64,000 bases of DNA from Acidobacteriaceae bacterium (GTDB lineage: Bacteria; Acidobacteriota; Terriglobia; Terriglobales; Acidobacteriaceae): assembly GCA_028283655.1 (NCBI GenBank), contig JAPWKE010000003.1, forward strand, positions 1,612,001 through 1,676,000, given 5' to 3'. The notes beneath the pieces were generated by a model that saw nothing but the letters and a program-made list of their open reading frames with translations, was not told where the DNA came from and did no database searches. This document shows positions 24,112 to 35,162 of this stretch, in pieces (the first letter of the stretch is position 1; each line of letters begins with the position of its first letter). The position numbers were made by a program, and so were the translations under genes.

Positions 24112-25226
24112 GCCACGGCCTTTTCGGACTCAGGAAACGCGCGTTCGACGGCGGTTTGCGGATAAATCACGGTCTTGATCTCGGGTGCGGTGCCTTCTGC
24201 GGGACGTGTGAGCATCGCCTGAAATACAGACGGCACAGCTTCCAGTTCAGCTTCACCGGTAATGAATTTTTCGCAGTCAAACTTGCCAGAGCAAAGCAGC
24301 TCAAACGCCGCACGCGTAGTCGCAGGCGTGTGGTGGAAGCTTGCCTTGATATTGATGTCCGAATAATGGATAAGGTTCGTATCAAAGCTGGCCGAGGTGC
24401 CAGCAGGCGGACCGCCGAAGAGGTTCACCAGGCCGCCCTTGCGGGCCATCTGCACCGCCCACTGCCAGGCTTCGGGCGTGGCAACCGCTTCGAAGACGAT
24501 ATCCGCACCACGACCGTCAGGGGTCAAGGCACGCGCCGCAACGATCGGGTCCTCCACATCGGCGATGCGTACCACGTTCTCTGCGCCAAACTCTTTCGCC
24601 GTCGCAACCTGATCGATACGTTTTACAACTGCGATCACATGCAGCCCGAGGATCGCGGCAGCATGAATAAACAGCAGCCCGATGGGCCCCGCACCAAGCA
24701 CAATCACCGTCTGGCCGGCCTTTGCATCGCACTGCTCCAGACCACGCATCACGCAGGCCAGCGGCTCCGTGAGCGCAGCGTGCTCAAGCGGCATCCCGTC
24801 AGGAACATGCAGCATATTTTTCTGCACGATACGTGCGGGAATGCGAATGTACTCGGCGTAAGCGCCGTTATTAAAGAGAAGATCGTCGCAAAGGTTCTGC
24901 TGTCCCGCTTTGCAGTAAAAGCATTCGTCGCAGGGCGCGGAATTCTGCGGCACCACGCGGTCCCCGATCGCAAAGCCTGCCACGCCTTCGCCCATCTCCA
25001 CGATGACGCCTGCGGCTTCATGACCGAAGATTCGATCCAGCGTGAGCATTTTGGCGTGGTAGCCGCGACGGTACACCTTGAGGTCTGTGCCGCAGGTAAG
25101 GGCCGCTTCTACGCGGAGAACGACCTCACCGGGACCGGCAACAGGCCGCGCAACATCATGAACGCGAAGGTCTTCGCGTCCATGCAGGACGGCTGCGCGC
25201 ATAGTCGGTGAAGGGTTGAGCGACAT
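24108..25226 (-). CDS. Zinc-dependent alcohol dehydrogenase family protein in the squalene operon
   Basis: About 372 residues of the medium-chain dehydrogenase family. Catalytic zinc ligands appear in LTCGTDLKVYRRG and FGHEAAGVIVEMGEG; the structural zinc site is CDECFYCKAGQQNLC; the NAD(P) site is VIVLGAGPIGLLFIHAAAILG. The substrate is unknown. It is first in the coupled operon with hpnC, hpnD and hpnE, so a role in isoprenoid or hopanoid metabolism is a reasonable guess. The start is uncertain: ATGs at 25262, 25226 and 25202 are in frame and none has a well-spaced SD. Confidence 0.85.
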   Translation of the reverse strand: MSLNPSPTMRAAVLHGREDLRVHDVARPVAGPGEVVLRVEAALTCGTDLKVYRRGYHAKMLTLDRIFGHEAAGVIVEMGEGVAGFAIGDRVVPQNSAPCDECFYCKAGQQNLCDDLLFNNGAYAEYIRIPARIVQKNMLHVPDGMPLEHAALTEPLACVMRGLEQCDAKAGQTVIVLGAGPIGLLFIHAAAILGLHVIAVVKRIDQVATAKEFGAENVVRIADVEDPIVAARALTPDGRGADIVFEAVATPEAWQWAVQMARKGGLVNLFGGPPAGTSASFDTNLIHYSDINIKASFHHTPATTRAAFELLCSGKFDCEKFITGEAELEAVPSVFQAMLTRPAEGTAPEIKTVIYPQTAVERAFPESEKAVA

Positions 25227-25330
25227 CCCCTTTATTCTCGCATCCCCTGCAAGTGTTTTCATATCCGCTGAGGAAGTTACGCGTCGCTGCACCCCAAATC
25301 GGCATCTGATACCCTGAGCCAATAGCGCGC

Positions 25331-26110
25331 ATGAACCTTGTTTCGCCAGGAGCCGTCGTGAAGAACATCGTGTCGTCGGTGCAGGAGTACTCCCTGCTTT
25401 CATGGCGTGCGATTCGCAACGTCGCGTCCAAGCCACGATATATCGCCGACACGTTCACCCAGATGGACTCCATCGGCTTCGGCTCCCTGCCGATCGTGCT
25501 GCTGACGGGCTTCTTTACGGGATGCGTTCTCGCGCTCCAATCAGCTACCTCTTTGAAGCAGTTTGGCGCAGTGGAGATGACCGGACGCCTGGTCACGCTC
25601 TCCATGGTGAAAGAACTTGGCCCCGTGCTGACCGGTTTGATGGTCTCCGGGCGCAACGCTTCGGGCATGGCCTCCGAGCTTGGCTCGATGAAGGTTTCCG
25701 AGCAGATCGATGCCATGCGCGCGCTGGGTACAGACCCGATCCGCAAGCTGGTCACCCCACGTCTGGTCTCCTGCGTGGTCATGCTCTTTTTCCTGACGAT
25801 CATTGCGGACGCGTGCGGCATCGCTGGCGGCTCCGTGGTTTCGGTCCTGCTGCTCAAGCTGAATGGATCAGCCTTCTTCCACACCGGCTACATGTCGCTG
25901 CAGTACGGCGACGTCGTCGAAGGCCTGGTCAAGCCCCTGTTCTCGGGCTTCATCATTGCCACGGTAGGCTGCTTCTATGGGCTTCGGACAACAGGCGGAA
26001 CGCGTGGTGTCGGCAAGTCGACAACGCAAGCCGTCGTGTCGTCCTCCGTGCTCATCATCCTTTGCGACTTCCTGGTCACGCAACTCATGATCGACATCTT
26101 CGGGAGGTAA
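25331..26110 (+). CDS. mlaE: MlaE-family lipid ABC transporter permease
   Basis: 259 residues with the MlaE core: about six hydrophobic segments and the conserved cytoplasmic stretch ELGPVLTGLMVSGRNASGMASELGSMKVSEQIDAMRALGTDP, here split by no insertions. MlaE is the inner-membrane channel of MCE-type phospholipid or sterol-like lipid transporters. A GTG at 25358 with AGGAG five bases upstream is an alternative start. The ATPase gene follows after two bases. The pair is divergent from the squalene operon. Confidence 0.9.
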   Translation: MNLVSPGAVVKNIVSSVQEYSLLSWRAIRNVASKPRYIADTFTQMDSIGFGSLPIVLLTGFFTGCVLALQSATSLKQFGAVEMTGRLVTLSMVKELGPVLTGLMVSGRNASGMASELGSMKVSEQIDAMRALGTDPIRKLVTPRLVSCVVMLFFLTIIADACGIAGGSVVSVLLLKLNGSAFFHTGYMSLQYGDVVEGLVKPLFSGFIIATVGCFYGLRTTGGTRGVGKSTTQAVVSSSVLIILCDFLVTQLMIDIFGR

Positions 26111-26112
26111 GC

Positions 26113-26922
26113 ATGGCTGATTCTGCAGCTTCCCTGGAGCCAGTCGTCGAGTTTCGCGGGGTCTCGATCGCCTTCGAAGAGAACAAGGTGCTGCGTAACG
26201 TCAGCTTCCGCGTCATGCCGGGCGAGACCCGGATGATTCTCGGGCCCGCAGGTGGCGGCAAGTCTGTGCTGATGAAGCTGGCAAACGGCCTGATGATGCC
26301 CGACTCCGGCGAGGTGCTGGTCTTCGGACAAATCCTGAGCGACCTGAGCGAGCAACAGCTCTACGAGATGCGCGCACGCGTCGGCATGGTCTTTCAGGAG
26401 TCTGCCCTCTTCGACTCGCTCGATGTAGAGGACAACGTCGCCTATCGGCTGGAAGAAGAGCATGTGCCTGAGCCCGAGATCGAAGAGCGCGTGCGCGAGG
26501 CTCTCCGCTTCGTCGAACTGGAGCAGGCCATCCACAAGTTCCCTGCCGAGCTCTCCGGCGGTATGCGTCGCCGTGTTTCCATCGCCCGCGCAATCATTTC
26601 CAGGCCGGATCTGATTCTCTACGACTCGCCCACAGCGGGGCTCGACCCCATCACCTCCACCACGATCGTCGATCTCGTGGTGAAGCAGCGCGACGTCTCG
26701 AATACGACTTCGCTGGTCATCACGCACCGGCTGCAAGACGCCTTCACCATGGCGACCCACCGCTACGACGAGGCCTCAGGCCACATGCAGCCGCTGCCCA
26801 AAGGCGAGCTTGACTCAAGCGTGCGCTTTCTCGTGCTGAACGAAGGGTCCGTCGTGTTCGATGGCACGACACGCGAGCTCACCAACAGTACGGACCCCTG
26901 GTTACAGGCTTATCTGGCGTAG
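26113..26922 (+). CDS. mlaF: MlaF-family ABC transporter ATP-binding protein
   Basis: 269 residues. Walker A GPAGGGKS, Q-loop VGMVFQESALFDSL, signature ELSGGMRRRVSIARA, Walker B LILYDSPTAGLD and H-loop VITHR are all present. The catalytic glutamate after Walker B is replaced by serine (DSP instead of DEP), which lowers hydrolysis in other ABC proteins but may be a lineage feature of this branch. The ATG at 26113 comes two bases after the permease stop and was preferred over a long in-frame extension through the permease gene. No MCE substrate-binding protein (MlaD) follows; the next gene is on the opposite strand. Confidence 0.92.
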   Translation: MADSAASLEPVVEFRGVSIAFEENKVLRNVSFRVMPGETRMILGPAGGGKSVLMKLANGLMMPDSGEVLVFGQILSDLSEQQLYEMRARVGMVFQESALFDSLDVEDNVAYRLEEEHVPEPEIEERVREALRFVELEQAIHKFPAELSGGMRRRVSIARAIISRPDLILYDSPTAGLDPITSTTIVDLVVKQRDVSNTTSLVITHRLQDAFTMATHRYDEASGHMQPLPKGELDSSVRFLVLNEGSVVFDGTTRELTNSTDPWLQAYLA

Positions 26923-26925
26923 GTC

Positions 26926-27669
26926 TTAGCCAACGGTAAGCGTGCGATGGAAGAGATCGAGCGCCAGACCGAAGAGCGAGCGAGCGAGCTCAGGGTCATA
27001 GCGCACACCTTCGTCACGAAGGAAGGCATGGGCTCCGTTCACCTCATGCCAGTTGAGCTTGGTCCCCACCTCGTTGAGCCGATTCAGCAGCAGCATACGG
27101 CCTTCAGTAGGGATATGCGGGTCCTGCCGTCCCCAGGCCATCAGCAACTCGCCCTGGATCTCGCCCGCGCGATCGAGCGAATCATCGTTCATCCCTTCCC
27201 CCAGACCGCGCTTGTGGATATCGGTTGCATAGAAGCAGACCGCTCCAAGGACTTCCGGGTTCATCGCTGCGCGGAACGCCAGATGGCCTCCGATGCAGAT
27301 GCCCATCACGCCGACCTTGCCGGTGGAGTCTTCGCGTGCAGCAAGATGCGCCAGCACTGCTCGCGCATCACTGTCGTACGCGGCAAGGGGCTTGGCAGTC
27401 TTCAGCGCATTGCCACGGTCAGAGCCGGGCTGGTCGTAGGCCAACACCGTCCCGGCGGGTTCGTACTCGTGATAAATCTCCGGCGCGGCCACGATGTAGC
27501 CAAAACCAGCCAGCTGCAACGCCAGCCGGCGCACAGGTGCGGTGATCTGAAAGATTTCCGAGTAAATCAGAATGCCCGGGAAGCGGCCTTCGCGTGCTGG
27601 GCGAAAGATGTGCGTCCGCATGGGGCCAGTCGGCGTCTGGAGATCGACAAACTCTTCGGTAAGAACCAT
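26926..27669 (-). CDS. Dienelactone hydrolase family protein
   Basis: 247 residues of the alpha/beta-hydrolase fold. The nucleophile is a cysteine in GICIGGH (GxCxGG, as in dienelactone hydrolase), the acid is in WGRQDPHIP and the histidine in NGAHAFLRDEG; SEIFQI supplies the glutamate that activates the cysteine. It would hydrolyse ester or lactone bonds of small cytosolic substrates. A GTG at 27690 is also in frame; the ATG at 27669 (MVLTEEFVDL) fits the family better. It ends four bases from the convergent mlaF stop. Confidence 0.88.
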   Translation of the reverse strand: MVLTEEFVDLQTPTGPMRTHIFRPAREGRFPGILIYSEIFQITAPVRRLALQLAGFGYIVAAPEIYHEYEPAGTVLAYDQPGSDRGNALKTAKPLAAYDSDARAVLAHLAAREDSTGKVGVMGICIGGHLAFRAAMNPEVLGAVCFYATDIHKRGLGEGMNDDSLDRAGEIQGELLMAWGRQDPHIPTEGRMLLLNRLNEVGTKLNWHEVNGAHAFLRDEGVRYDPELARSLFGLALDLFHRTLTVG

Positions 27670-27703
27670 GCGTCCAGTGTATCCAACCACTGTTGCAGCA
27701 AGC

Positions 27704-28501
27704 CTAAAGACTTACTCCGGGCCACATCAGCTTGCCATGATGCAACTCTGCATTCGCGTCGAGCATACGAACCACGAGGCAGGTAATGTTGTCCGTTCCA
27801 CCATCGTCCTTGGCCTGTTCGATGAGCAGGCGACAGCTTTCTACCGCAGACTGATTCTCTCGGCCAAGAATCTCTCCGATAGCAGGATCGGTCACGTGGC
27901 GCGTAAGCCCATCGGAGGCAAGCAGCAGCGTATCTCCCAGCAGCAATGGCTCTTCGTAAAGATCAGGCTCCACGTCGTCCTCTGCGCCAATCGCTCGCGT
28001 GATGACCGACTGCATCGCCGAACGCTGTGCCTGCTCCACGGTCATCAACCCACGCCGAACGCTTTCAGCGACGTAACTGTGGTCCATCGTCAGTTGATGC
28101 GCCTGCGCATCGCGAACAAGATAGGCGCGACTATCCCCAACGTTGATGAGCGTAAGCAGGTCATTCTCGATGTGTGCAGCCACCAGCGTCGTTCCCATAC
28201 CGCGATAGCGCGCATCGTACGCGGCTCGCATACGAACCGTTCGATTCGCCGCGAGGGCCCCACGCCACAGCGCATTGCGAGCACGCTCCGGGCCAGCCGA
28301 AATGGCCTGCAGCTCCTGCCGTGCGGTCTGCAGAAACGTTTGTCCTGCAAGCGAGCTGGCGATCTCTCCGCCGACATTACCGCCCATGCCGTCACAGACG
28401 ACATACAGGCCCGAATCTTCAGCCAGGCCAAAGCTGTCCTGATTGCTTCTTCGTACCAGACCGATGTCGGTTTTTGCCGCGCTCTTCGCCTTCAGCAACA
28501 T
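27704..28501 (-). CDS. PP2C-type serine/threonine protein phosphatase
   Basis: 265 residues with the metal-binding motifs of the PPM/PP2C family: TDIGLVRRSNQDSFG, YVVCDGMGGNVGGEIAS, LTLINVGDSRAYLVRD, LLLASDGLTRHV and the final GGTDNITCLVVRM. The domain has no membrane or sensor part, so it is probably a soluble general phosphatase acting against Hanks-type kinases, none of which are in the window. The ATG at 28501 has GAGG about eight bases upstream and gives a start right at the domain. Confidence 0.93.
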   Translation of the reverse strand: MLLKAKSAAKTDIGLVRRSNQDSFGLAEDSGLYVVCDGMGGNVGGEIASSLAGQTFLQTARQELQAISAGPERARNALWRGALAANRTVRMRAAYDARYRGMGTTLVAAHIENDLLTLINVGDSRAYLVRDAQAHQLTMDHSYVAESVRRGLMTVEQAQRSAMQSVITRAIGAEDDVEPDLYEEPLLLGDTLLLASDGLTRHVTDPAIGEILGRENQSAVESCRLLIEQAKDDGGTDNITCLVVRMLDANAELHHGKLMWPGVSL

Positions 28502-28723
28502 CCCGGAAACCTCTTCAAACAGCCACAATCTTCGCGGTTCTGCGCCGCTTCATAAGGCGTCCAGTATAGCGAGGCAGGCGTTGTGGGAAGGCTATCAACT
28601 TTCACACACGCAGAAGACGTACCCATCGCGGTACGCCATGAGGCAACCCGGCGGGCAAGTATCAAAACATATACCTTGCTTGAAAATACGAACAAAAGAC
28701 CTAAGCCGTCGGCCATCCTGTTA

Positions 28724-28740
28724 CTGGGGGAACTCCCCAG
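28724..28740 (+). promoter_or_regulatory. Hairpin overlapping the SD of the porin gene
   Basis: CTGGGG (28724-28729), loop GAACT, CCCCAG (28735-28740). The last two bases are part of the SD AGGAGG (28739-28744) of the TTG-started porin gene, so folding could limit ribosome access. Confidence 0.4.
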
Positions 28741-28752
28741 GAGGCCATTTTT

Positions 28753-30504
28753 TTGGCAAAACATATACGTAACGCAACAGCCATCGCAGCCCTTGTGTCC
28801 TGCGTTGTGCCGGTGTGTGCGCAAACGGCAAATCATAAAAAAAAGACCGTCAGGCCACATAGACCGACCGTGCAGGAACAGATCTCTCATCTGGAATCTG
28901 AACTCCACACCCAACACGAAGAGATGCAGGCCCAGATTGACACGCTGAAAGCAATGCTTTCGGCCAAACAGGCGCAGGTGGACGTAGCAACGACCTCCGC
29001 CGCAAAAGCTCAGGAGCAGGCAGCGACCGCGACGGCTACCGCCGAAACATCGCAGCAACAGACAGCAGCAGCGGTCTCGTCTCTGCAACAGACGGTGGCA
29101 ACCACCGACGCCAGGGTAGAGACAGTCGTCACGCAGCAAGTGGCGCTGAAGAAAGCCGTCGAATCCCCAACGACGATCCATTACAAGGGCATCACCCTGA
29201 CGCCGAGCGGCTTTATCGCCGGTGAAAGCGTCTGGCGCCAGCGTGCGATGCACGCCGACATCTATACCGACTACAACCTGACCCCGTACCCGGGCTCCGG
29301 CGATGCTCATGTTTCAGAGTGGGTTCCTTCAGCCCGCCAGTCGCGCTTCGGCCTCATGGCCGAGGGCAAGGCCGGCAACTGGGACCTCAAGGGCCTGGTG
29401 GAAGTCGACTTCCTCTCCGCAGGAACAACCTCCAATCAGTTGCAGACCAACAGCTATACCCTGCGAGTGCGACAGGCATGGGCACAGGCCAGTAAAGGCC
29501 GCCTGACGCTGAACGCCGGACAGATGTGGACGTTGGCAACCGAAAACAAGAAGGGTGCACTGGCCGGGCAGGAAGCTCTGCCGATGACCATCGACAACAA
29601 CTTCAACGTCGGTACAACATGGCTACGGCAGATGGGTTATCGTGCGCAGTACCGCGTCACCGACAAGATTACGCTGGCCGCAGCGCTCGAAAACTCGCAG
29701 TACCAATACTCTGCGACCAACGCTCCGAATAACTTCTTCTTCGGGGGCACCGGTGCCTTCCAGGGCCTTAACAACTCAACCTTCAACTACACAAGTCAGG
29801 TGGCTCCCGACATCATCGTCAAAGCCGCCTTCGATCCGGGCTGGGGACACTATGAGTTGATCGGTATCGGCCGTTTCTTCCGCGACCGCTACTATCCCGC
29901 GACCAGTTCCGCCGTGGACGCCCAGAACGACACCAAGTTCGGTGGCGGCTTTGTGGCCAACGCGCACATGCCACTCACCTCGAAGCTCGATCTTGGCCTG
30001 CATCTCACGGCTGGTGACGGTACAGGACGCTACGGCGCTTCCCTGCTGCCGGACATCACAGTGCATCCCGATGGAACGCTCGAACCACTGCGCAACGCAC
30101 AGGGTCTTGCTTCCATCGAACTGCATCCGACCAAGAAGTTCGATATCTACGGCTATGGCGGCACGGAGTATGTGCAGCGTACGTACTATCGCAACTCCAT
30201 TGGAACGCTCGTAGGGTATGGCGTGCCTACAGCCGATAACTCCGGCTGCAGAACAGAGGTCGGTCCAACCACCGGCGGCACCTCTGGCTATAACCCCGGC
30301 ACAGGGACATGCTCTGGAAATACGCGCGTCCTCATCGAAGGACAGGGCGGCTTCTGGTATCGCCCCTACAGCGGACCGGCTGGCAAGCTGCAGCTTGGTG
30401 CGGCCTACGGCTATCTCACGCGTACCGGCTGGACCGGCGTTGGCGGTGCACCCAAGACCGTCAACAACCTGGTCTTTACCAGCGTGCGTTACATTCTGCC
30501 GTAG
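28753..30504 (+). CDS. Outer-membrane porin with N-terminal coiled coil
   Basis: 583 residues from a TTG start with a strong SD (AGGAGG, eight bases upstream). Signal peptide MAKHIRNATAIAALVSCVVPVCAQ, then a Lys-rich patch and a coiled coil of about 90 residues (VQEQISHLESELHTQHEEMQ and on), probably trimer-forming and periplasmic. From about residue 145 a beta-barrel begins (ITLTPSGFIAGESVWRQRAM ...) with alternating aromatic strands and a terminal NLVFTSVRYILP, a typical barrel end. Architecture resembles acidobacterial carbohydrate or solute porins; the substrate is not evident. A short cysteine-containing loop (GCRTEVGPTT ... GTCSG) probably forms a disulfide. Confidence 0.8.
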   Translation: MAKHIRNATAIAALVSCVVPVCAQTANHKKKTVRPHRPTVQEQISHLESELHTQHEEMQAQIDTLKAMLSAKQAQVDVATTSAAKAQEQAATATATAETSQQQTAAAVSSLQQTVATTDARVETVVTQQVALKKAVESPTTIHYKGITLTPSGFIAGESVWRQRAMHADIYTDYNLTPYPGSGDAHVSEWVPSARQSRFGLMAEGKAGNWDLKGLVEVDFLSAGTTSNQLQTNSYTLRVRQAWAQASKGRLTLNAGQMWTLATENKKGALAGQEALPMTIDNNFNVGTTWLRQMGYRAQYRVTDKITLAAALENSQYQYSATNAPNNFFFGGTGAFQGLNNSTFNYTSQVAPDIIVKAAFDPGWGHYELIGIGRFFRDRYYPATSSAVDAQNDTKFGGGFVANAHMPLTSKLDLGLHLTAGDGTGRYGASLLPDITVHPDGTLEPLRNAQGLASIELHPTKKFDIYGYGGTEYVQRTYYRNSIGTLVGYGVPTADNSGCRTEVGPTTGGTSGYNPGTGTCSGNTRVLIEGQGGFWYRPYSGPAGKLQLGAAYGYLTRTGWTGVGGAPKTVNNLVFTSVRYILP

Positions 30505-30517
30505 AAACAACAAAGCC

Positions 30518-30551
30518 AAAGGCCCGGACTGCGTATGCGGTCCGGGCCTTT
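30518..30551. terminator. Bidirectional terminator between porin and katG
   Basis: AAAGGCCCGGAC (30518-30529), loop of ten, GTCCGGGCCTTT (30540-30551), then TGTTATT. Convergent genes end on both sides. Confidence 0.88.
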
Positions 30552-30573
30552 GTTATTGCTTGCAACGTTGGAG

Positions 30574-33018
<2,445 letters not shown>

Positions 33019-33044
33019 TCAAATACATAAAGACCATGCAGAGT

Positions 33045-33059
33045 ATAGTCATAGGCTAT
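33045..33059. promoter_or_regulatory. Candidate OxyR binding half (ATAG-N7-CTAT) at the oxyR start codon
   Basis: ATAG at 33045-33048 and CTAT at 33056-33059 with exactly seven bases between, the core of the known OxyR recognition element. It overlaps the oxyR ATG (33058), which fits autorepression. A weaker ATAG-N7-ACAT lies at 33014-33028. The 290-base intergenic region must also hold the katG promoter, which I could not place. Confidence 0.5.
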
Positions 33060-33945
33060 GGAATTCAATCAGCTCCGATATGTCTGTGCCATCGCAGATA
33101 CAGGCAGCTTCAGCCGCGCCGCAGAACGTTGCCAGATCACCCAACCCTCTCTTTCCCAGCAGATTCTGAAGCTGGAAGAAGACCTGGGCGTGAAGCTTTT
33201 TGACCGCCTGAGTCGCAGCGTACAACTGACCGAAGCAGGCAAATCGTTCCTTCCACACGCCCGCTCCATCCTGAGCCAGATGGAAGAAGCGCGGACCTCC
33301 GTTGCGGACAGCACCGCCGACCTTCGCGGCAGTGTGGCGGTGGGGGTAATTCCGACCGTCGCGCCATACTTTATTCCGGCGTATACGGCGTCGTTTGCGA
33401 AGAAGTATCCTGAGGCCCGATTGCGGATTGTGGAGGAAACTACGCCGGTTTTGGTAGATTTCTTGCGGAATTTGTCGATTGATCTTGCGGTTCTTGCGCT
33501 TCCGCTGCGGCATAAGGACCTGGAGGTCTTTCCGCTGAGGAGTGAGCCGCTCTTTGCGGTTCTGCCACAGGACCACCCCAAGGCTGGAGCGAAGTCTTTA
33601 TCAATCAATGAGTTGCGAGGGGAGTCTTTTGTGATGTTGCGGGATGGACACTGCTTTCGCGAGAGCAGTCTGGCGGCTTGCAGCCGCGCGAGAATCACTC
33701 CGCGGATCGCTTTTGAAAGCGATCAATTCAGTAGCGTACTGGGTATGGTTTCGGCTGGAGTGGGGGTTTCGCTCATTCCGGAAATGGCGTTGGCAACCGA
33801 CGCAAAGTGTTCTTATGTAAGGCTTAGTGATGCGCGAGCCACCCGCACCATCGTCGCTGCGGTGCTGCGCGGAAGAAGCCTGAATCGCATCCAAAAAGCG
33901 TTTTTGAAACGATTGCAGACACAAAAGGTTACGGCCGAAATTTAG
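33058..33945 (+). CDS. oxyR: Peroxide-sensing LysR regulator OxyR
   Basis: 295 residues with a LysR winged HTH (MEFNQLRYVCAIADTGSFSRAAERCQITQPSLSQQI) and an effector domain containing both redox cysteines at the E. coli positions: Cys199 and Cys208 in RDGHCFRESSLAACSR, with the GHC context conserved. Peroxide oxidises them to a disulfide and turns on target genes. Divergence from katG and an ATAG-N7-CTAT element at the start support the assignment. A terminator follows the stop directly. Confidence 0.93.
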   Translation: MEFNQLRYVCAIADTGSFSRAAERCQITQPSLSQQILKLEEDLGVKLFDRLSRSVQLTEAGKSFLPHARSILSQMEEARTSVADSTADLRGSVAVGVIPTVAPYFIPAYTASFAKKYPEARLRIVEETTPVLVDFLRNLSIDLAVLALPLRHKDLEVFPLRSEPLFAVLPQDHPKAGAKSLSINELRGESFVMLRDGHCFRESSLAACSRARITPRIAFESDQFSSVLGMVSAGVGVSLIPEMALATDAKCSYVRLSDARATRTIVAAVLRGRSLNRIQKAFLKRLQTQKVTAEI

Positions 33946-33971
33946 GCTCCGACACCGGTTGGTGTCGGAGC
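33946..33971. terminator. Terminator after oxyR
   Basis: GCTCCGACACC (33946-33956), loop GGTT, GGTGTCGGAGC (33961-33971), then TTTG. Starts at the base after the oxyR stop; ackA ends 40 bases further on the other strand. Confidence 0.85.
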
Positions 33972-34010
33972 TTTGCCTGGTCGTTCGACCTCATGCTCTG
34001 AGACGTGGGT

Positions 34011-35162
34011 TCAGAGGACGGGTGCTTCTTCCGGCGACAGAAGGCGGCGGACGTGGCGAGCGATCTGCAACTCCTCCTCCGTTTTCAAGGCGAGCACGTT
34101 GCTCGCCGGGTCTGTCTCCCCTTTCAGTCCGAGGAAGGTTAGACCGTCGCAAACTTTGTGGCGGATGGCTTCACTGTGAAGGCCAATGCCGCCCGTAAAG
34201 ACGAGCAGGTCGATGCCTCCCATGAGGGCGGCGTAGGCCCCGACGGTTTTCCTGATCGTAGTGCAGAAGGCGTTCACCGCGAGGCTTGCGGTGGAGTCAC
34301 CGGCTGCGTCCCGCTCGAGGAGCGCCTGCATATCGCTTTCGCCATCGCAAAGCCCGGCGAGGCCGCAGTTGTGGTTGATGAACTCTTCGAGTTGATCGGG
34401 GTTTTTCTTCTCCGTGCGAGCCAGATAGATCATCAGGCCGGGATCAAGGTCGCCGCTACGGCTTCCCATCAAAACACCGCCAGCAGGAGTCAGCCCCATC
34501 GTGGTGTCGATCGAGCAACCGCTGTGAACCGCAGCGAGACTGGAGCCGTTGCCGAGATGAGCGAAGACAGCGCGGGCAGGCAGCTTGCTTCCAAGCCGAT
34601 GGACCAGTGACTCGTAGGACAAACCATGAAAGCCGTAGCGGCGAACGCCTTGCTCGAAGTACTGATTGGGCAACGGGAAGCGTGCGGAGAGCTCCGGCAA
34701 GGTGCGGTGGAAGGCGGTGTCAAAGCAGGCGAAGTGCGGGACAGAGGAGAAGATCTTCTGCGCCTGCTTCAACAGCTTGAGCGACTGCGGGATATGCAGA
34801 GGAGCAAAGTGAACGGATTGCTCCAGGGTTTCGATGACGGAGGACGTGATGCGCTGATGCTCGACGAGATGAGGGCCGCCATGGACGACTCGATGCCCGA
34901 CGGCGCAGATCTCCGAGCCATGATCTTTGAGGACAGAGGAGACCGTGCGGAGAGCGTCCTCCTGCGATTCGAGAAGGTGCTGCTTCTCCAGCAGGATTTT
35001 GCCCTCTGCGTCGCGAACGCGAAGAGAACCATCTGAGCGACCGATGCCCTCTGCGCTGCCTTCCAGTTCGGGCACTTCGTCGCTCGAACCTGGACGGAAG
35101 AGTCCAAACTTGAGCGACGAGGAGCCACTGTTGAGTACGAGGATGCTCTTTGCAGCGGACAT
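34011..35162 (-). CDS. ackA: Acetate kinase
   Basis: 383 residues. The N-terminal SILVLNSGSSSLKFGLF, the AVGHRVVHGG loop, HLGNGSSLAAV and TRSGDLDPGL-like GSRSGDLDPGLMIYL are signatures of acetate kinase. It turns acetyl phosphate and ADP into acetate and ATP. The ATG at 35162 overlaps the phosphoketolase stop (TAATG), so the two enzymes are coupled: phosphoketolase makes acetyl phosphate and AckA recovers ATP from it. Slightly shorter than the 400-residue norm. The frame extends to 35267 inside xfp, but the ATG at 35162 begins the family sequence. Confidence 0.95.
   Translation of the reverse strand: MSAAKSILVLNSGSSSLKFGLFRPGSSDEVPELEGSAEGIGRSDGSLRVRDAEGKILLEKQHLLESQEDALRTVSSVLKDHGSEICAVGHRVVHGGPHLVEHQRITSSVIETLEQSVHFAPLHIPQSLKLLKQAQKIFSSVPHFACFDTAFHRTLPELSARFPLPNQYFEQGVRRYGFHGLSYESLVHRLGSKLPARAVFAHLGNGSSLAAVHSGCSIDTTMGLTPAGGVLMGSRSGDLDPGLMIYLARTEKKNPDQLEEFINHNCGLAGLCDGESDMQALLERDAAGDSTASLAVNAFCTTIRKTVGAYAALMGGIDLLVFTGGIGLHSEAIRHKVCDGLTFLGLKGETDPASNVLALKTEEELQIARHVRRLLSPEEAPVL

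Noticed and set aside
25402-26112. N-terminal extension of the MlaF ATPase through the permease gene
   Set aside because: The extension is an out-of-frame reading of mlaE; the ATG at 26113 right after the mlaE stop begins the ABC domain.
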